Shown here in pieces: positions 1 through 8,388 of a stretch of 64,000 bases of DNA. The position numbers were made by a program, and so were the translations under genes. Positions within the stretch are counted from its first letter, which is position 1, and each line of letters starts with the position of its first letter. The notes under the pieces were generated by a model. It ran no database searches. It was not told the DNA's origin and saw nothing but the letters and a program-made list of their open reading frames with translations. Source of the DNA: Gilichinskyi gelida (GTDB lineage: Bacteria > Acidobacteriota > Thermoanaerobaculia > Gp7-AA8); the NCBI GenBank assembly GCA_038040385.1, contig JBBPII010000011.1:62001-126000 (forward strand), read 5' to 3'.

Positions 1-419
1 GCGAAGTCCTCCGGCGCGCCGCCGACCATGATGGTCAGCGTGGCGTTCTCCGCGCCGACCGTGGCGCCGGTGACCGGCGCGTCGACGAAGGCCAGGCCCC
101 TCGTCGCCAAGCGCACCGCGGTGAGGCGGCTGACGTTCGGATCGCCGCTGGTGGCGTCGATCCAGAGCGTGCCGGCGCGGAGATCGGGCATCAGCTTGTC
201 GACGATCTCGTCGACCTCGCGGCTGGTCGGCAGCATGGTGACGATCACCTCGGCCGCCGCGCATTCGGCCAGCTCGGAGGCGACGGCCGTCCCATGTTCG
301 CTCGCGTGGCGCTCCGCTTTGGAGCGCGTGCGGTTCCAGACGATGAGCTGATGATGTTTGGAGAGGTGGCGCGCCATCGGGAAACCCATGGCGCCGAGTC
401 CGATGAATGCGATCTTCAT
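1..419 (-). CDS. NAD(P)-dependent 3-hydroxyisobutyrate dehydrogenase-family oxidoreductase (3' end off window)
   Basis: The first 139 residues of a 6-phosphogluconate/3-hydroxyisobutyrate dehydrogenase-like protein are present; the rest lies beyond position 1. The N-terminus MKIAFIGLGAMGFPMARHL carries the dinucleotide-binding GxGxMG Rossmann motif, followed by VIVTMLP and then DAPVTGA, the substrate-binding signature of the beta-hydroxyacid dehydrogenase family. The ATG at 419-417 is the natural start because the Rossmann strand begins at residue 2. Such enzymes are cytoplasmic and reduce or oxidise small beta-hydroxyacids or succinic semialdehyde; the substrate cannot be read from this fragment. 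Confidence 0.85.
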   Translation of the reverse strand, partial: MKIAFIGLGAMGFPMARHLSKHHQLIVWNRTRSKAERHASEHGTAVASELAECAAAEVIVTMLPTSREVDEIVDKLMPDLRAGTLWIDATSGDPNVSRLTAVRLATRGLAFVDAPVTGATVGAENATLTIMVGGAPEDF

Positions 420-610
420 GGCCGCGAATGATAGTTCGCGGGAAGAGCAGGAGGCGGGTCGAGACCCTCCGGCTAGCGTTGCAGAGAGAGAGGTAGCTTC
501 AGCAATTGGTCCACGGAAGGCACGCCCATTCGCCCGCTCTCCCGTGGTTTGGGTCCGAGGTGGGCGCGTAACTGAAGGGTCTCGATCGGTCGCCTGCTCT
601 TCAAAGATCA

Positions 611-640
611 AAAAAAAGAGGGCGTACGCCCTCTTTTTTT
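611..640. terminator. Bidirectional intrinsic terminator
   Basis: A perfect palindrome: seven A, GAGGGC, a GTAC loop, GCCCTC, seven T. The A-tract and T-tract flank the stem symmetrically, so it can end transcription from either side. It lies about 65 bp beyond the ferredoxin stop (leftward operon). The rest of 420-706 shows no convincing gene. Confidence 0.9.
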
Positions 641-706
641 AAGACTGCCTTGTCGATTTGTGAAGTGTAACCTACTTCGTTACGCAAGGGAAAATTGTGA
701 TGCCGC

Positions 707-976
707 TCACGTCGCTGGCGCTTTGTACCAGTCGGCGTTGATGGCGGTGTAATGCGCCCACTTCTCGGGGACCAGGTCGGCCGGGAAGATGGCCTGAACC
801 GGGCAGGCAGGCTCGCAGGCGCCGCAGTCGATACAGACCTCGGGGTCGATGTACAGCATGGTCGCCGCTTCGAATCCAGCCTCATCCTTGCGTGGATGGA
901 TGCAGTCGACAGGACAGACCTCGACGCAGGCGGTGTCCTTAGTGCCGATGCAGGGTTCAGCGATTGTGTAGGTCAT
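707..976 (-). CDS. 7Fe ferredoxin ([3Fe-4S][4Fe-4S])
   Basis: An 89-residue bacterial ferredoxin, a soluble low-potential electron carrier. Cluster ligands are visible as C9-x7-C17-x3-CP-x2-C25 in the first half and C48-x2-C51-x2-C54-x3-CP in the second. The x7 spacing between the first two cysteines is typical of the 7Fe (FdxA-type) class rather than 2[4Fe-4S]. The start is ATG at 976. It is the last gene of a leftward run (Mpl, small ORF, GreA-like, ferredoxin) and is followed by a strong terminator. Its redox partner is not evident here. Confidence 0.93.
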   Translation of the reverse strand: MTYTIAEPCIGTKDTACVEVCPVDCIHPRKDEAGFEAATMLYIDPEVCIDCGACEPACPVQAIFPADLVPEKWAHYTAINADWYKAPAT

Positions 977-1001
977 GGCGCTGGGAGTATAGCCAACTTT
1001 T

Positions 1002-3074
1002 TTACTCGGTCCAGCGCCGGATGGACTCGATCTGGTAGTCGTTGCCCATGAAGGTCACGATGTCGCCGGCGGCGTGTCCGATGAGCGCTTTCGCCACGTC
1101 CGACTGGTTCGAGTAGACGCCGTGCTCGGGCGCCGATTCCCACGGCCCGAGGATCGTGACTTCGCGTCGGATGTCGCCGTTCGACAGCGCGACCTTCGTC
1201 CCCACCCTGACCGCGGAGATGTCGACCTGCCCCGGCTCGACCACCCGCACGTTCCCCAGCTCGCCCTGCAGCTTGCCGGCGCGCGCCGCGAGGTACTCCG
1301 CCCGGGCGCGCGCGGACTTGTACTCGAAGTTCTCGCTCAGGTCGCCCATCTCGCGCGCCACCTGGATGGCCTTGTTGTTCGCGGGGATCTCCACCTTCAG
1401 CAGATGGTCGAGCTCCTCGCGCTTCTGCGCCAGCATCTCGGCGGTGGCGTAAATCGGCTCGGCTTCCGGCTCGCGCAGCGACGGATGCTTCATCAGCAGC
1501 GCACCCTTGACGTTCTCGCGCCGGTACTCCTCGACCGCGCCGTAGCGCTCGAGGGTGTCGAGGAGCTTGCGCGCCTCCTCCCGGTTGTCGACGCCCATGA
1601 TGATGCGGATGGCCAGGCCGTCTTTGTCGAAGAGATCCTTCAGCCGCGCGCGCACCGACGAGAACTCGTCCGAGGCCACGGCATCGAGGATCTGGAAGAG
1701 CAGCCCGTAGGTGGCCTTGTCGGAGAGCGCCTCCTGATCGTTGAGTTGCTTGACGTACCAGTAGAACGCGCGCGGATGGCGGCGCGGGTAGCGCAGCGTC
1801 TCGTCGATCAGACGGTCGCGGATGTCGGTCTGCCCCTCTTTTTCCAGGGTATCGATGACCAGCGAGAGGATGCGCGGCTCGTCGTCGAGGAAGAACGCCT
1901 CGCTGTAGACCTTCGGCCAGTCGGGATGCGCCTGCCGCACGGTGACCAACGCGCGCTCGCGAAGGGTCTTGTCACCCATCGCGGCGACGGTGCGCGAGGC
2001 GAGCGGCCCGCCGAGCAGCGCCGCCCTGTCGACGGTCGCGGTGTACTCGCCCGGCAGGGTCTCCAGCGTGGCCAGGATCTGCCACGCGGTGGCCGGGTCG
2101 CTCTTCGTCCGCCTCGCCGCCTCGGCAGCGAGATGGGACGAGAAGAAGTCCGCCAGCTCCTTGCTGCGCGCGCTGTGCTTGCGCGCCAGCTCCAGCTTCG
2201 ATTTCGCATCGGCGCGCTCGAAATCGCGGCGGATCGCGTTCTCCGCCTCCCCGGTGGACGAGCTGTACCCGTAGGTCGCCTTGGCGCCGGTGCCGCTGAC
2301 GACGATCTGCGGATTCTTCCGCGCCGAGGTCCACCACGAGCTCCACTTCTCCTCGGGGACGATGCCGATGACGGCGTCGCGCACCTCGCTCATGGTCATC
2401 GGGCGGCCGAAGCTCTGCAGGATGCGGGCGAAGAACTGCGGCGCGGACGCCTTCGCTTCCTTCTTCAACTCCTCGCCGCGCGTGAACTTTTCGCGCAGCA
2501 CGTGGCCTTGCGGCAGCGGCACGAGATACTTCGCCGCCGCGCCGAGCGGCACCGAGACGCGCTTGTCTTTCTCGAAGTCGAGGCGGCAGATGCCGAGGTC
2601 CGGATTCAGCTCCGTGACGATGCCGGCGCCGCGGCCGGTCATGAAGAACATCTCCCCTTCGTCGTACTGGAGCCAGATCTCGATCTTCTCCGCGCGCTCG
2701 ACCGGGTTGCTGGTCGGATCGGTGAAGCCGGCGAATTCGTAGATGCGCTGGAAGTTCTTGTGCTTGCCGTGCGTCCCCTTGAGGGCTTGATCGATATGCG
2801 GGCGGAGGGTGGCGGGATGCTTGGACAGCCGGCCGGCCTCCTTGAGGACCTGCAGGCGCTGCGGCCACATCTTGCGCTCGAGATAGGTGTCGTTGAGGAG
2901 GCCGAGGAGGGTGTCGGACTGCGTGCGCTGCTCGGACTTGCGGAGCGCCTTCGCCGTGCGAAGGAACGCTTCGACGTCGCTCGGATCGGCGTCGAGCTGG
3001 GACATCCAGAGCGACTCGAGCGCGTCGAAGTCTCTTTTTTCGATCAGTTTCGCGGCATCTTCAGAAAACGCCAA
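1002..3074 (-). CDS. greA: GreA-type transcript cleavage factor with giant N-terminal extension
   Basis: About 690 residues, against roughly 158 for ordinary GreA. The last ~150 residues (from about 543) are a complete Gre factor: a long coiled coil with the tip sequence GDLSENFEYKSA, which carries the acidic residues placed in the RNA polymerase secondary channel, then the C-terminal FKBP-like domain ending NDYQIESIRRW. The first ~540 residues are helical and repeat-like (TPR/HEAT-like impression) with no motif I can name. Long Gre proteins of about 700 residues are known in Chlamydiae. No ATG is available: TTG at 3083 abuts GGAGG (3088-3084), whereas TTG at 3074 lies nine bases from it, so I chose 3074. 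It probably rescues backtracked polymerase; the extension's role is unknown. Confidence 0.85.
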   Translation of the reverse strand: MAFSEDAAKLIEKRDFDALESLWMSQLDADPSDVEAFLRTAKALRKSEQRTQSDTLLGLLNDTYLERKMWPQRLQVLKEAGRLSKHPATLRPHIDQALKGTHGKHKNFQRIYEFAGFTDPTSNPVERAEKIEIWLQYDEGEMFFMTGRGAGIVTELNPDLGICRLDFEKDKRVSVPLGAAAKYLVPLPQGHVLREKFTRGEELKKEAKASAPQFFARILQSFGRPMTMSEVRDAVIGIVPEEKWSSWWTSARKNPQIVVSGTGAKATYGYSSSTGEAENAIRRDFERADAKSKLELARKHSARSKELADFFSSHLAAEAARRTKSDPATAWQILATLETLPGEYTATVDRAALLGGPLASRTVAAMGDKTLRERALVTVRQAHPDWPKVYSEAFFLDDEPRILSLVIDTLEKEGQTDIRDRLIDETLRYPRRHPRAFYWYVKQLNDQEALSDKATYGLLFQILDAVASDEFSSVRARLKDLFDKDGLAIRIIMGVDNREEARKLLDTLERYGAVEEYRRENVKGALLMKHPSLREPEAEPIYATAEMLAQKREELDHLLKVEIPANNKAIQVAREMGDLSENFEYKSARARAEYLAARAGKLQGELGNVRVVEPGQVDISAVRVGTKVALSNGDIRREVTILGPWESAPEHGVYSNQSDVAKALIGHAAGDIVTFMGNDYQIESIRRWTE

Positions 3075-3119
3075 GGGCGACAACCTCCGGCGGAAACGCG
3101 GCCGCGTATTGTATGCGAC

Positions 3120-3278
3120 CTACCGCCGCATCTTCACGATGGTCTTGAACACGTCGAACGGCAGCTCTTCGGCGTGCACGATCCGCCGGAGGTGATGCAG
3201 CGTCGCGCGACGCTCCTTCACATCTTCGAGCGAGATGTTGTGCTTCCGCAGAAGCTCGTGTGCTTTCTGTTCAGGCAT
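3120..3278 (-). CDS. Small conserved-looking helical protein, 52 aa
   Basis: Begins MPEQKAHELLRKHNISLEDV and ends TIVKMRR. It is highly charged and almost entirely helical, with no cysteines or membrane segment. Translation is well supported: AGAAGGGGA lies just ahead of the ATG at 3278. It sits between Mpl (upstream) and the long GreA (downstream, 36 bp gap) and is probably cotranscribed. I do not recognise the family; association with the elongation factor is only a positional inference. Confidence 0.6.
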   Translation of the reverse strand: MPEQKAHELLRKHNISLEDVKERRATLHHLRRIVHAEELPFDVFKTIVKMRR

Positions 3279-3336
3279 GGCTTTCCCCTTCTAAAAACTA
3301 CGGTTGGAGCACAGCCAAACTGGACCGGTGGGGCAG

Positions 3337-4773
3337 CTATTCCGCCAGCCTTTTCAATATCAGCTCGTGAACGCCGCCGAACGCGCCCGACGACATCACC
3401 ATCACCACGTCGTCCGGCTTGGCTTCGCGGGCGATGAGGTCGGCGATGGCGTCGAAGTCCTCGATCTGCCGCGCCTCGATGCCGTCGGCATTCAGGCGCT
3501 CCAGGATGTGCGGGATGGACATCATGTTTTCCAGGCCGTAGCGCTCCACGTAGCGCTCGCGGTGGAACGCGGGGCCGATGACGACGCGGTCGGCGCGATG
3601 GAAGGCATCGACATAGCCCTCTTCGAACTCCTTGCGCACCGAGGAGATCGAGCGCGGCTCGAAGAGCGCCCAGATGCGCCGGCCGGGGTAGCGCCGGCGC
3701 GCGCCGTCGAGCGTGGTGGCGATGGCGGTGGGGTGGTGGGCGAAGTCGTCGATGACGGTGACTCCGCGCTCGACGCCGCGCACTTCCATCCGCCGCTTGA
3801 TTCCGCGGAAGGTCTCCAGTCCGTGCTGGATGGCCTCGGCCGGCACGCCGCGCATCCGCGCCACCGCGATGTCCGCAAGCGCGTTGGCGACGTTGTGCCG
3901 CCCCGAGAGGTTGGTGGTGAAGCGAAACCATTCCGCTCCCTCCCACAGCGCGGTGAACGACGTCGACTGCTCCGCAAACTCGACGTCCGCGGCGGCGATG
4001 TCGCAGCCGGCGGCGAAGCCGAAGGTGAACCAGCGCGCGCGCGCCCGGCTTCGCAGCGAGGCGACGTTCGCGTCCTCGCCGTTCGCCACGATCACGCCGT
4101 CGGTCCCGACGCCTTCCACCCCCTTGCGGAACGCGTCGACGATCGAGGCCAGGTCGGCGTAGATGTCGGCGTGGTCGAACTCGATGTTGTTCACGATCAG
4201 TGTGTTGGCGCCGTAGTGCAGGAACTTCGGCCCCTTGTCGAAGAAGGAGGTGTTGTACTCGTCGCCTTCGATGACGAACTCCGGGCCGTCGCCGAGCTTG
4301 AAGTTCTGGTTGAAATTGAGGGGGATGCCACCGACGACCATGCTCGAGTCGCGCCCGGCGGCCTCCAGCAGCCAGGCCATCAGCGAGGTCGTGGTCGTCT
4401 TCCCATGCGTTCCGGTGACGACGATGGAGTGCTTCCCCTTGATGAACAGCTCGAAAATGACCTCCGGCATCGAGGTGTACGGCAGGTCGAGCTCGAGCGT
4501 GGCGGCGGCCTCGGCGTTGGTTTTGGCGGCGGCGTTGCCGATGACCACCAGGTCGGGGCGAAACGTCTGCAAATGCTCTTTCGTATACCCTTCGAGCACC
4601 GGTATCCGCAGTCTCTCCAGGTACGTCGACATGGGCGGATAGACGTGCTCGTCGGAACCGCCCACCTCGTAACCGCGCTGCCGGAGCATGCCGGCGAGCG
4701 AGGCCATGGCGGTGCCGGCGATCCCGATTAAGTAGACGCGTTTGACATCGGGGTGTTCTTTGACGTGCGGCAT
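3337..4773 (-). CDS. mpl: UDP-MurNAc:L-alanyl-gamma-D-glutamyl-meso-diaminopimelate ligase
   Basis: A 478-residue Mur ligase of the recycling type. Mpl joins the tripeptide L-Ala-gamma-D-Glu-mDap recovered from turned-over peptidoglycan to UDP-MurNAc, using ATP, in the cytoplasm. The N-terminal UDP-binding fold reads VYLIGIAGTAMASLAGML; the ATP loop is GTHGKTTTTS at about 121-130; the central segment EFVIEGDEYNTSFFD distinguishes Mpl from MurC; EFDHADIY follows. The start ATG at 4773 is 123 bp from the divergent DUF1573 gene, so that spacer must hold promoters both ways. It heads the leftward group ending at the 611-640 terminator. Confidence 0.93.
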   Translation of the reverse strand: MPHVKEHPDVKRVYLIGIAGTAMASLAGMLRQRGYEVGGSDEHVYPPMSTYLERLRIPVLEGYTKEHLQTFRPDLVVIGNAAAKTNAEAAATLELDLPYTSMPEVIFELFIKGKHSIVVTGTHGKTTTTSLMAWLLEAAGRDSSMVVGGIPLNFNQNFKLGDGPEFVIEGDEYNTSFFDKGPKFLHYGANTLIVNNIEFDHADIYADLASIVDAFRKGVEGVGTDGVIVANGEDANVASLRSRARARWFTFGFAAGCDIAAADVEFAEQSTSFTALWEGAEWFRFTTNLSGRHNVANALADIAVARMRGVPAEAIQHGLETFRGIKRRMEVRGVERGVTVIDDFAHHPTAIATTLDGARRRYPGRRIWALFEPRSISSVRKEFEEGYVDAFHRADRVVIGPAFHRERYVERYGLENMMSIPHILERLNADGIEARQIEDFDAIADLIAREAKPDDVVMVMSSGAFGGVHELILKRLAE

Positions 4774-4896
4774 CTTTCCAAGTTCAGCAAGAAGCGTGCG
4801 TTGCGGGAATCCCCCGCCCTGCCGAGGGTGTTCGGACCATCGCTTCTGATCTCATTCTGGTTCAAAATCAGGTCGTTCAACACAGGAGGGTTTTCC

Positions 4897-6003
4897 ATGT
4901 CGTCGAAGCGAATTCTTTTGGTCATGATGGCAGTCCTCGTCGCGCTTACTGCGTCGCTGGCGCTCGCGCAGGAAACTGCCGCGAAGACCGAAGCACCGGC
5001 GAAGGACGCGGAGAAGGCGCCGCGGCTGACCGTCGTCGAGCCCGTCAAGGACTACGGCATCGTCGCCAAGGGCGCGAAGCTGAACTGGACCTTCGCGATC
5101 AAGAACACCGGCACCTCGGACTTGCAGATCATCGCCGCCCGTCCGGCGTGTGGCTGCACCGTCGCCGAGTTCGACAAGGTCGTCAAGCCGGGCGAGACTG
5201 GGAAGGTGACCGCCGAAGTCGACACCACCACATTCAACGGCCCCATCGCCAAGAGCGTGACCCTGGAGACCAACGACCCGGTGACCCCGACCGCGCAGCT
5301 CACGATCCACGCGACCGTGAAGCCGTACGTCGAGGCATATCCGGCCGGTTTCGTCCGCTACGTCATCCTGCAGGGCGACGCCGAGATGCAGAGCATCACC
5401 CTCTACTCCGAAGAGGCCGAACCGTTCGAGATCACCAAGGTGGAGGTCCCGGGCGACTACGTGAAGGTCGCCTACACCAAGATCACCAATGACGCCGAGC
5501 GCGCGCCGAACGTCGGCACTCCCGGCCAGGCGCAGTACAAAGTGAACATCACCGTGGGCGGACCGGACGCCAAGGTCGGCCCTCTGGCCGAGAAGATCCG
5601 CATTTTCACCAACTCCAAGCACCAGCCGGAGTATCCCGTCAGCATCACCGGCGTGATCCGCCCGCCGTTCCGCGTGGAGCCGACAGTGATGAACTTCGGC
5701 GAAGTCGCGCCGAGCGACGTGGCCGCCTCGCGCGCCATCGTCATCCGCTCCAACGACCTCAAGACGCCGGAGCGCCTGCAGGTGACGAAGGCCGAGTCGA
5801 GCTCGCCGATGATCACCACATCGGTGAAGGCCGGGGCGAACAAGGGGGAGTACGAAGTCACCCTGCAGGTCGCCAAGAACGCCAAGCCGGGCGACGTCGA
5901 GGGGACGGTCACCATCTACACCAACGACCAGGTCAACCCGGTGGTCACCGTGCCGGTCAAGGCGACGGTGAAGGCCGCGCCGAAAGCCGCCGCTTCCAAA
6001 TAG
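4897..6003 (+). CDS. Exported DUF1573-domain protein
   Basis: A 368-residue secreted protein. A classic signal peptide (MSSKRILLVMMAVLVALTAS, cleavage near LALA-QE) precedes DUF1573, an immunoglobulin-like beta sandwich with the family signature FAIKNTGTSDLQI...CGCTVAEF and ETNDP. A second similar Ig-like unit follows near residues 250-350 (FGEVAPSDV...VTIYTNDQVNPVV). The start is ATG 4897 behind AGGAGG at 4884-4889; an upstream in-frame ATG at 4753 lacks this. The exact role of DUF1573 proteins is unknown; a periplasmic or surface structural role is likely. The gene ends at a dyad and terminator and is convergent with the methyltransferase. Confidence 0.88.
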   Translation: MSSKRILLVMMAVLVALTASLALAQETAAKTEAPAKDAEKAPRLTVVEPVKDYGIVAKGAKLNWTFAIKNTGTSDLQIIAARPACGCTVAEFDKVVKPGETGKVTAEVDTTTFNGPIAKSVTLETNDPVTPTAQLTIHATVKPYVEAYPAGFVRYVILQGDAEMQSITLYSEEAEPFEITKVEVPGDYVKVAYTKITNDAERAPNVGTPGQAQYKVNITVGGPDAKVGPLAEKIRIFTNSKHQPEYPVSITGVIRPPFRVEPTVMNFGEVAPSDVAASRAIVIRSNDLKTPERLQVTKAESSSPMITTSVKAGANKGEYEVTLQVAKNAKPGDVEGTVTIYTNDQVNPVVTVPVKATVKAAPKAAASK

Positions 6004-6024
6004 TACGAATCGTACTATTTGCTC

Positions 6025-6049
6025 AGGGCCGCCTTCGGGCGGCCCTTTT
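6025..6049 (+). terminator. Rho-independent terminator after DUF1573 gene
   Basis: Stem AGGGCCGCC / GGCGGCCCT with a TTCG tetraloop and a following T-run. It lies 21 bp after the DUF1573 stop and at the 3' end of the convergent methyltransferase gene. A separate perfect dyad TAGTACG-AAT-CGTACTA (6001-6017) overlaps the stop codon itself. Confidence 0.9.
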
Positions 6050-6690
6050 CATTTCACGACGGAGACGCCGAGGCCGTCGCCGAGCGGGAGGACGATCGAC
6101 ATCAGCCGCTCGTCGGTCATGATCCGACGGTTGAAGGCGCGCAACGCATCGGTGGACTCGTCGTGCACTCCCGCCGCAACCTTGCCGCCCCACAGCAGGT
6201 TGTCGCAGACGATCACCGCGCCGGCCTCGAGCTTCGGCAGGAGCTGATCGAGATACTGCTCGTACTCGCTCTTCACGCAGTCGATGAAGACGAAGTCGAA
6301 CGGTCCCTCGAGCCGCGGGAGGACCTCGAGCGCCTTCCCCTGATGGAACCTCACCTCGCACGCCAGCCGCGCCTCGGCCACGAAGCTCTTCGCCGTGGCG
6401 AGAATCTCCGGATCGAGCTCGATGGTCTCGACCACCGCGTCCGCCTCGCACTCCCGCCCCATCACGATCACCGAGTAGCCGATGTTGGTACCGATCTCGA
6501 TGATCCGCTTCGGCCGCAGCGCGCGGACCAAAATCCGCTCCATCTGCGCCACTTCCGGATCGGCGATCGGCTGGTTGCCCTTGGCCGCGAACTCCTCCAT
6601 CCGCGCCAGCAGCGCGTCACGGGGCGGGAGGAGGGAGTCGAGATATTCGGCCTGCGCGCGCTGGAGGATCTTGTCGATGCCGGCTTTCAT
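6049..6690 (-). CDS. SAM-dependent O-methyltransferase (family 3)
   Basis: A 213-residue class I methyltransferase of the caffeoyl-CoA/catechol O-methyltransferase type. Motif I IIEIGTNIGYS (about 63-73) binds S-adenosylmethionine. The acidic end of strand 2 (ETIELDPE), the metal-binding FVFIDCVKSEY and the following VIVCDNLLWGGKV match the divalent-metal-dependent subfamily. Small bacterial members methylate hydroxyls on catechol-like or other small molecules; the substrate is unknown. Its 3' end runs into the terminator of the convergent neighbour. Confidence 0.88.
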   Translation of the reverse strand: MKAGIDKILQRAQAEYLDSLLPPRDALLARMEEFAAKGNQPIADPEVAQMERILVRALRPKRIIEIGTNIGYSVIVMGRECEADAVVETIELDPEILATAKSFVAEARLACEVRFHQGKALEVLPRLEGPFDFVFIDCVKSEYEQYLDQLLPKLEAGAVIVCDNLLWGGKVAAGVHDESTDALRAFNRRIMTDERLMSIVLPLGDGLGVSVVK

Positions 6691-6702
6691 GGTTCGCGGA
6701 TG

Positions 6703-6996
6703 CTAGCGCAAACGGGGCCGCCAGTAGTTGGAGCGGCGGGAGTGGTGAGCGATTGCGACGATGAAGATTTCATCCGCATCCAGACGATAGATGACGTCGT
6801 ACCGGAATCCCTCAATCAGAGTGCGCCGCGCACGATGACCACACCGCTCGCCGATCTTGGGGTATGCGAGCAGCAGATCTCGTTCGTGGATGAACGCCGC
6901 GATAAACTTGTCGCCGTAACCGGGACGTTCCCGCTCGAGATACGCGGCGGCTTCTGATAGCTCACCGTCAGCTTCGCTGTGAAGCCTTACGTGCAT
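6703..6996 (-). CDS. RelE/ParE-superfamily toxin
   Basis: A 97-residue toxin of the plasmid-stabilisation type: it begins MHVRLHSEADGELSEAAAYL, has EGFRYDVIYRLDADEIFIVAIAH and ends with the basic tail RRSNYWRPRLR. The pattern R/Y..IYR.....I.I.AI.H..R is the ParE/RelE signature. Its start overlaps the end of the upstream small gene by 29 bp, the typical translational coupling of antitoxin then toxin. ParE toxins poison gyrase and RelE toxins cut ribosome-bound mRNA; which applies cannot be decided here. Confidence 0.87.
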   Translation of the reverse strand: MHVRLHSEADGELSEAAAYLERERPGYGDKFIAAFIHERDLLLAYPKIGERCGHRARRTLIEGFRYDVIYRLDADEIFIVAIAHHSRRSNYWRPRLR

Positions 6997-7225
6997 CAGC
7001 TACCGCGGCCCGCGCGTGGGCGATCGCTTCATCGGCAGAGACGAGCTTCGCTGTTCCCGCCTCGATCTCGTCGATCCTACTCTCGGCGACTTCGATCCAT
7101 TCGGCCGCGATCTGACGCTCTTCGACGGAGCGGAGGCTGTCGAAGAGATCGTGAGCGAGCCAGCTTCGCTCTTCCACTGAAAGTTGCAACGCTTCATCGC
7201 GAAGTTCTTCGAGCGAGCGAGCCAT
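6968..7225 (-). CDS. Antitoxin of addiction-module type
   Basis: An 85-residue acidic helical protein beginning MARSLEELRDEALQLSVEER and containing WIEVAESRIDEIEAG. The pattern L..EAL.LS..ER..LA..L is the signature of the addiction-module component family (TIGR02574-type), usually paired with ParE-like toxins. It precedes and overlaps the toxin gene and presumably binds it. There is no obvious DNA-binding ribbon, so autoregulation is uncertain. Confidence 0.85.
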   Translation of the reverse strand: MARSLEELRDEALQLSVEERSWLAHDLFDSLRSVEERQIAAEWIEVAESRIDEIEAGTAKLVSADEAIAHARAAVADARKASQRS

Positions 7226-7243
7226 GCCGGTAGTCTACCCCCG

Positions 7244-8314
7244 TTACCGCGCCTCGACCGCTTCGCGCAGCCGCTCGGCCTGGAAGTGCGAGATGAGCGC
7301 GTCGACGATTACGTCGAGGTTGCCGTTCATGATGTCGGGGAGGTTGTGGACGGTCAGGCCGATGCGGTGGTCGGTGACGCGGTCCTGTGGGAAGTTGTAC
7401 GTCCGGATCTTCTCGGAGCGGTCGCCGCTGCCGATCATCCCCTTACGCTGGGCGGAAAGCTCGGTCTCGCGCTTCTGGCGCTCGATGTCGTAGAGCCGCG
7501 CCTTCAGCACCTTGAGCGCCTTCTGCCGGTTCTTGATCTGCGACTTCTCGTCCTGGCAGGAGACGACCACGCCGCTCGGCAGGTGCGTCATGCGGACGGC
7601 GGAGTACGTCGTGTTGACCGACTGGCCGCCGGGACCGGACGAGCAGAACGTGTCGATGCGGATGTCTTTCTCGTTGATCTGGATATCGATGTCCTCGACC
7701 TCCGGCAGCACGGCGACGGTGATGGCCGAGGTGTGAATGCGCCCCTGGGTCTCGGTCTGCGGCACGCGCTGCACGCGGTGCACGCCCGACTCGAACTTCA
7801 GGCGCGAGTAGACCTTGGCGCCCTCGATCTGCAGCGTGGCGTCCTTGATGCCGTTGACCGACGAATAGTTGGCGTCGGTCATGTCGACCTTCCACCGCTT
7901 CGACTCGGCGTAGCGGATGTACATGCGCATGATCTCGGCGGCGAAGAGCGAGGCCTCGTCGCCGCCGGTGCCGGCGCGGATCTCGACGAAGACGTTCTTC
8001 TCGTCGTTGGGGTCCTTCGGCTGCAGCAGGACGCGGATCTCCCGCTCCAGCGCCGGCTCCTTCGGCTCCAACTCCGCCAGCTCGACCTCGGCCAGATCGC
8101 GCATCTCGTCGTCGGAGCGCAGCATCTCGCGCGCGTCCGCCAGGCGCTTGCGCACGCTCTTCAGCTCGCGGTATTTGGCGACGACGTCGTCGATCTCCGA
8201 GATGGCCTTCATCGCGTCGCGGAAGACGGCGACGTTGGTGGCGACGTCGGGGTCAGCGATCTTTCGCTGAAGCTCGTCGTAGCGTTTTTCGATTTCTTCT
8301 AACTTTTCGTACAT
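7244..8314 (-). CDS. prfA: Peptide chain release factor 1
   Basis: RF1 recognises UAA/UAG in the ribosomal A site and triggers peptidyl-tRNA hydrolysis. About 356 residues, normal for the family. The catalytic GGQ appears in SSGPGGQSVNTTYSAVR (around residue 228); the codon-recognition region VPQTETQGRIHTSAI carries a PxT tripeptide as RF1 does rather than the SPF of RF2. I use ATG 8314 (MYEKLEEIEKRYDELQ); an in-frame TTG at 8326 would add four residues. A palindromic repeat begins only 13 bp upstream of the ATG. Confidence 0.95.
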   Translation of the reverse strand: MYEKLEEIEKRYDELQRKIADPDVATNVAVFRDAMKAISEIDDVVAKYRELKSVRKRLADAREMLRSDDEMRDLAEVELAELEPKEPALEREIRVLLQPKDPNDEKNVFVEIRAGTGGDEASLFAAEIMRMYIRYAESKRWKVDMTDANYSSVNGIKDATLQIEGAKVYSRLKFESGVHRVQRVPQTETQGRIHTSAITVAVLPEVEDIDIQINEKDIRIDTFCSSGPGGQSVNTTYSAVRMTHLPSGVVVSCQDEKSQIKNRQKALKVLKARLYDIERQKRETELSAQRKGMIGSGDRSEKIRTYNFPQDRVTDHRIGLTVHNLPDIMNGNLDVIVDALISHFQAERLREAVEAR

Positions 8315-8326
8315 GGTGGCCGCCAA

Positions 8327-8380
8327 ATGTAGGACGGGCTTCAGCCCGTCAAGGGAGGCGGGCTGAAGCCCGCCCTACAT
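8327..8380. repeat. Palindromic intergenic repeat (GGGCTTCAGCCCG family)
   Basis: Two 22-bp arms (8327-8348 and 8359-8380) are inverted copies with one mismatch, each containing a smaller CGGGCTTCAGCCCG dyad. It nearly fills the 62-bp gap between the DUF1385 gene stop and the prfA start, both leftward. In RNA it would form a very stable hairpin in the prfA 5' leader. The type is reminiscent of palindromes scattered in many environmental genomes. Confidence 0.85.
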
Positions 8381-8388
8381 GAGCTTCG

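Noticed and set aside
1074..3437. 787-codon open frame on the + strand
   Set aside because: It is antisense to the long GreA gene, Arg/Leu/Asp-rich and without any motif; such long antisense frames are expected in GC-rich coding DNA. Others of this kind (for example opposite 7244-8314, 50153-51961, 56123-58624) were dropped for the same reason.
6703..7225. Part of a larger mobile element
   Set aside because: The toxin-antitoxin pair sits between housekeeping genes with no transposase, repeat or composition change nearby.
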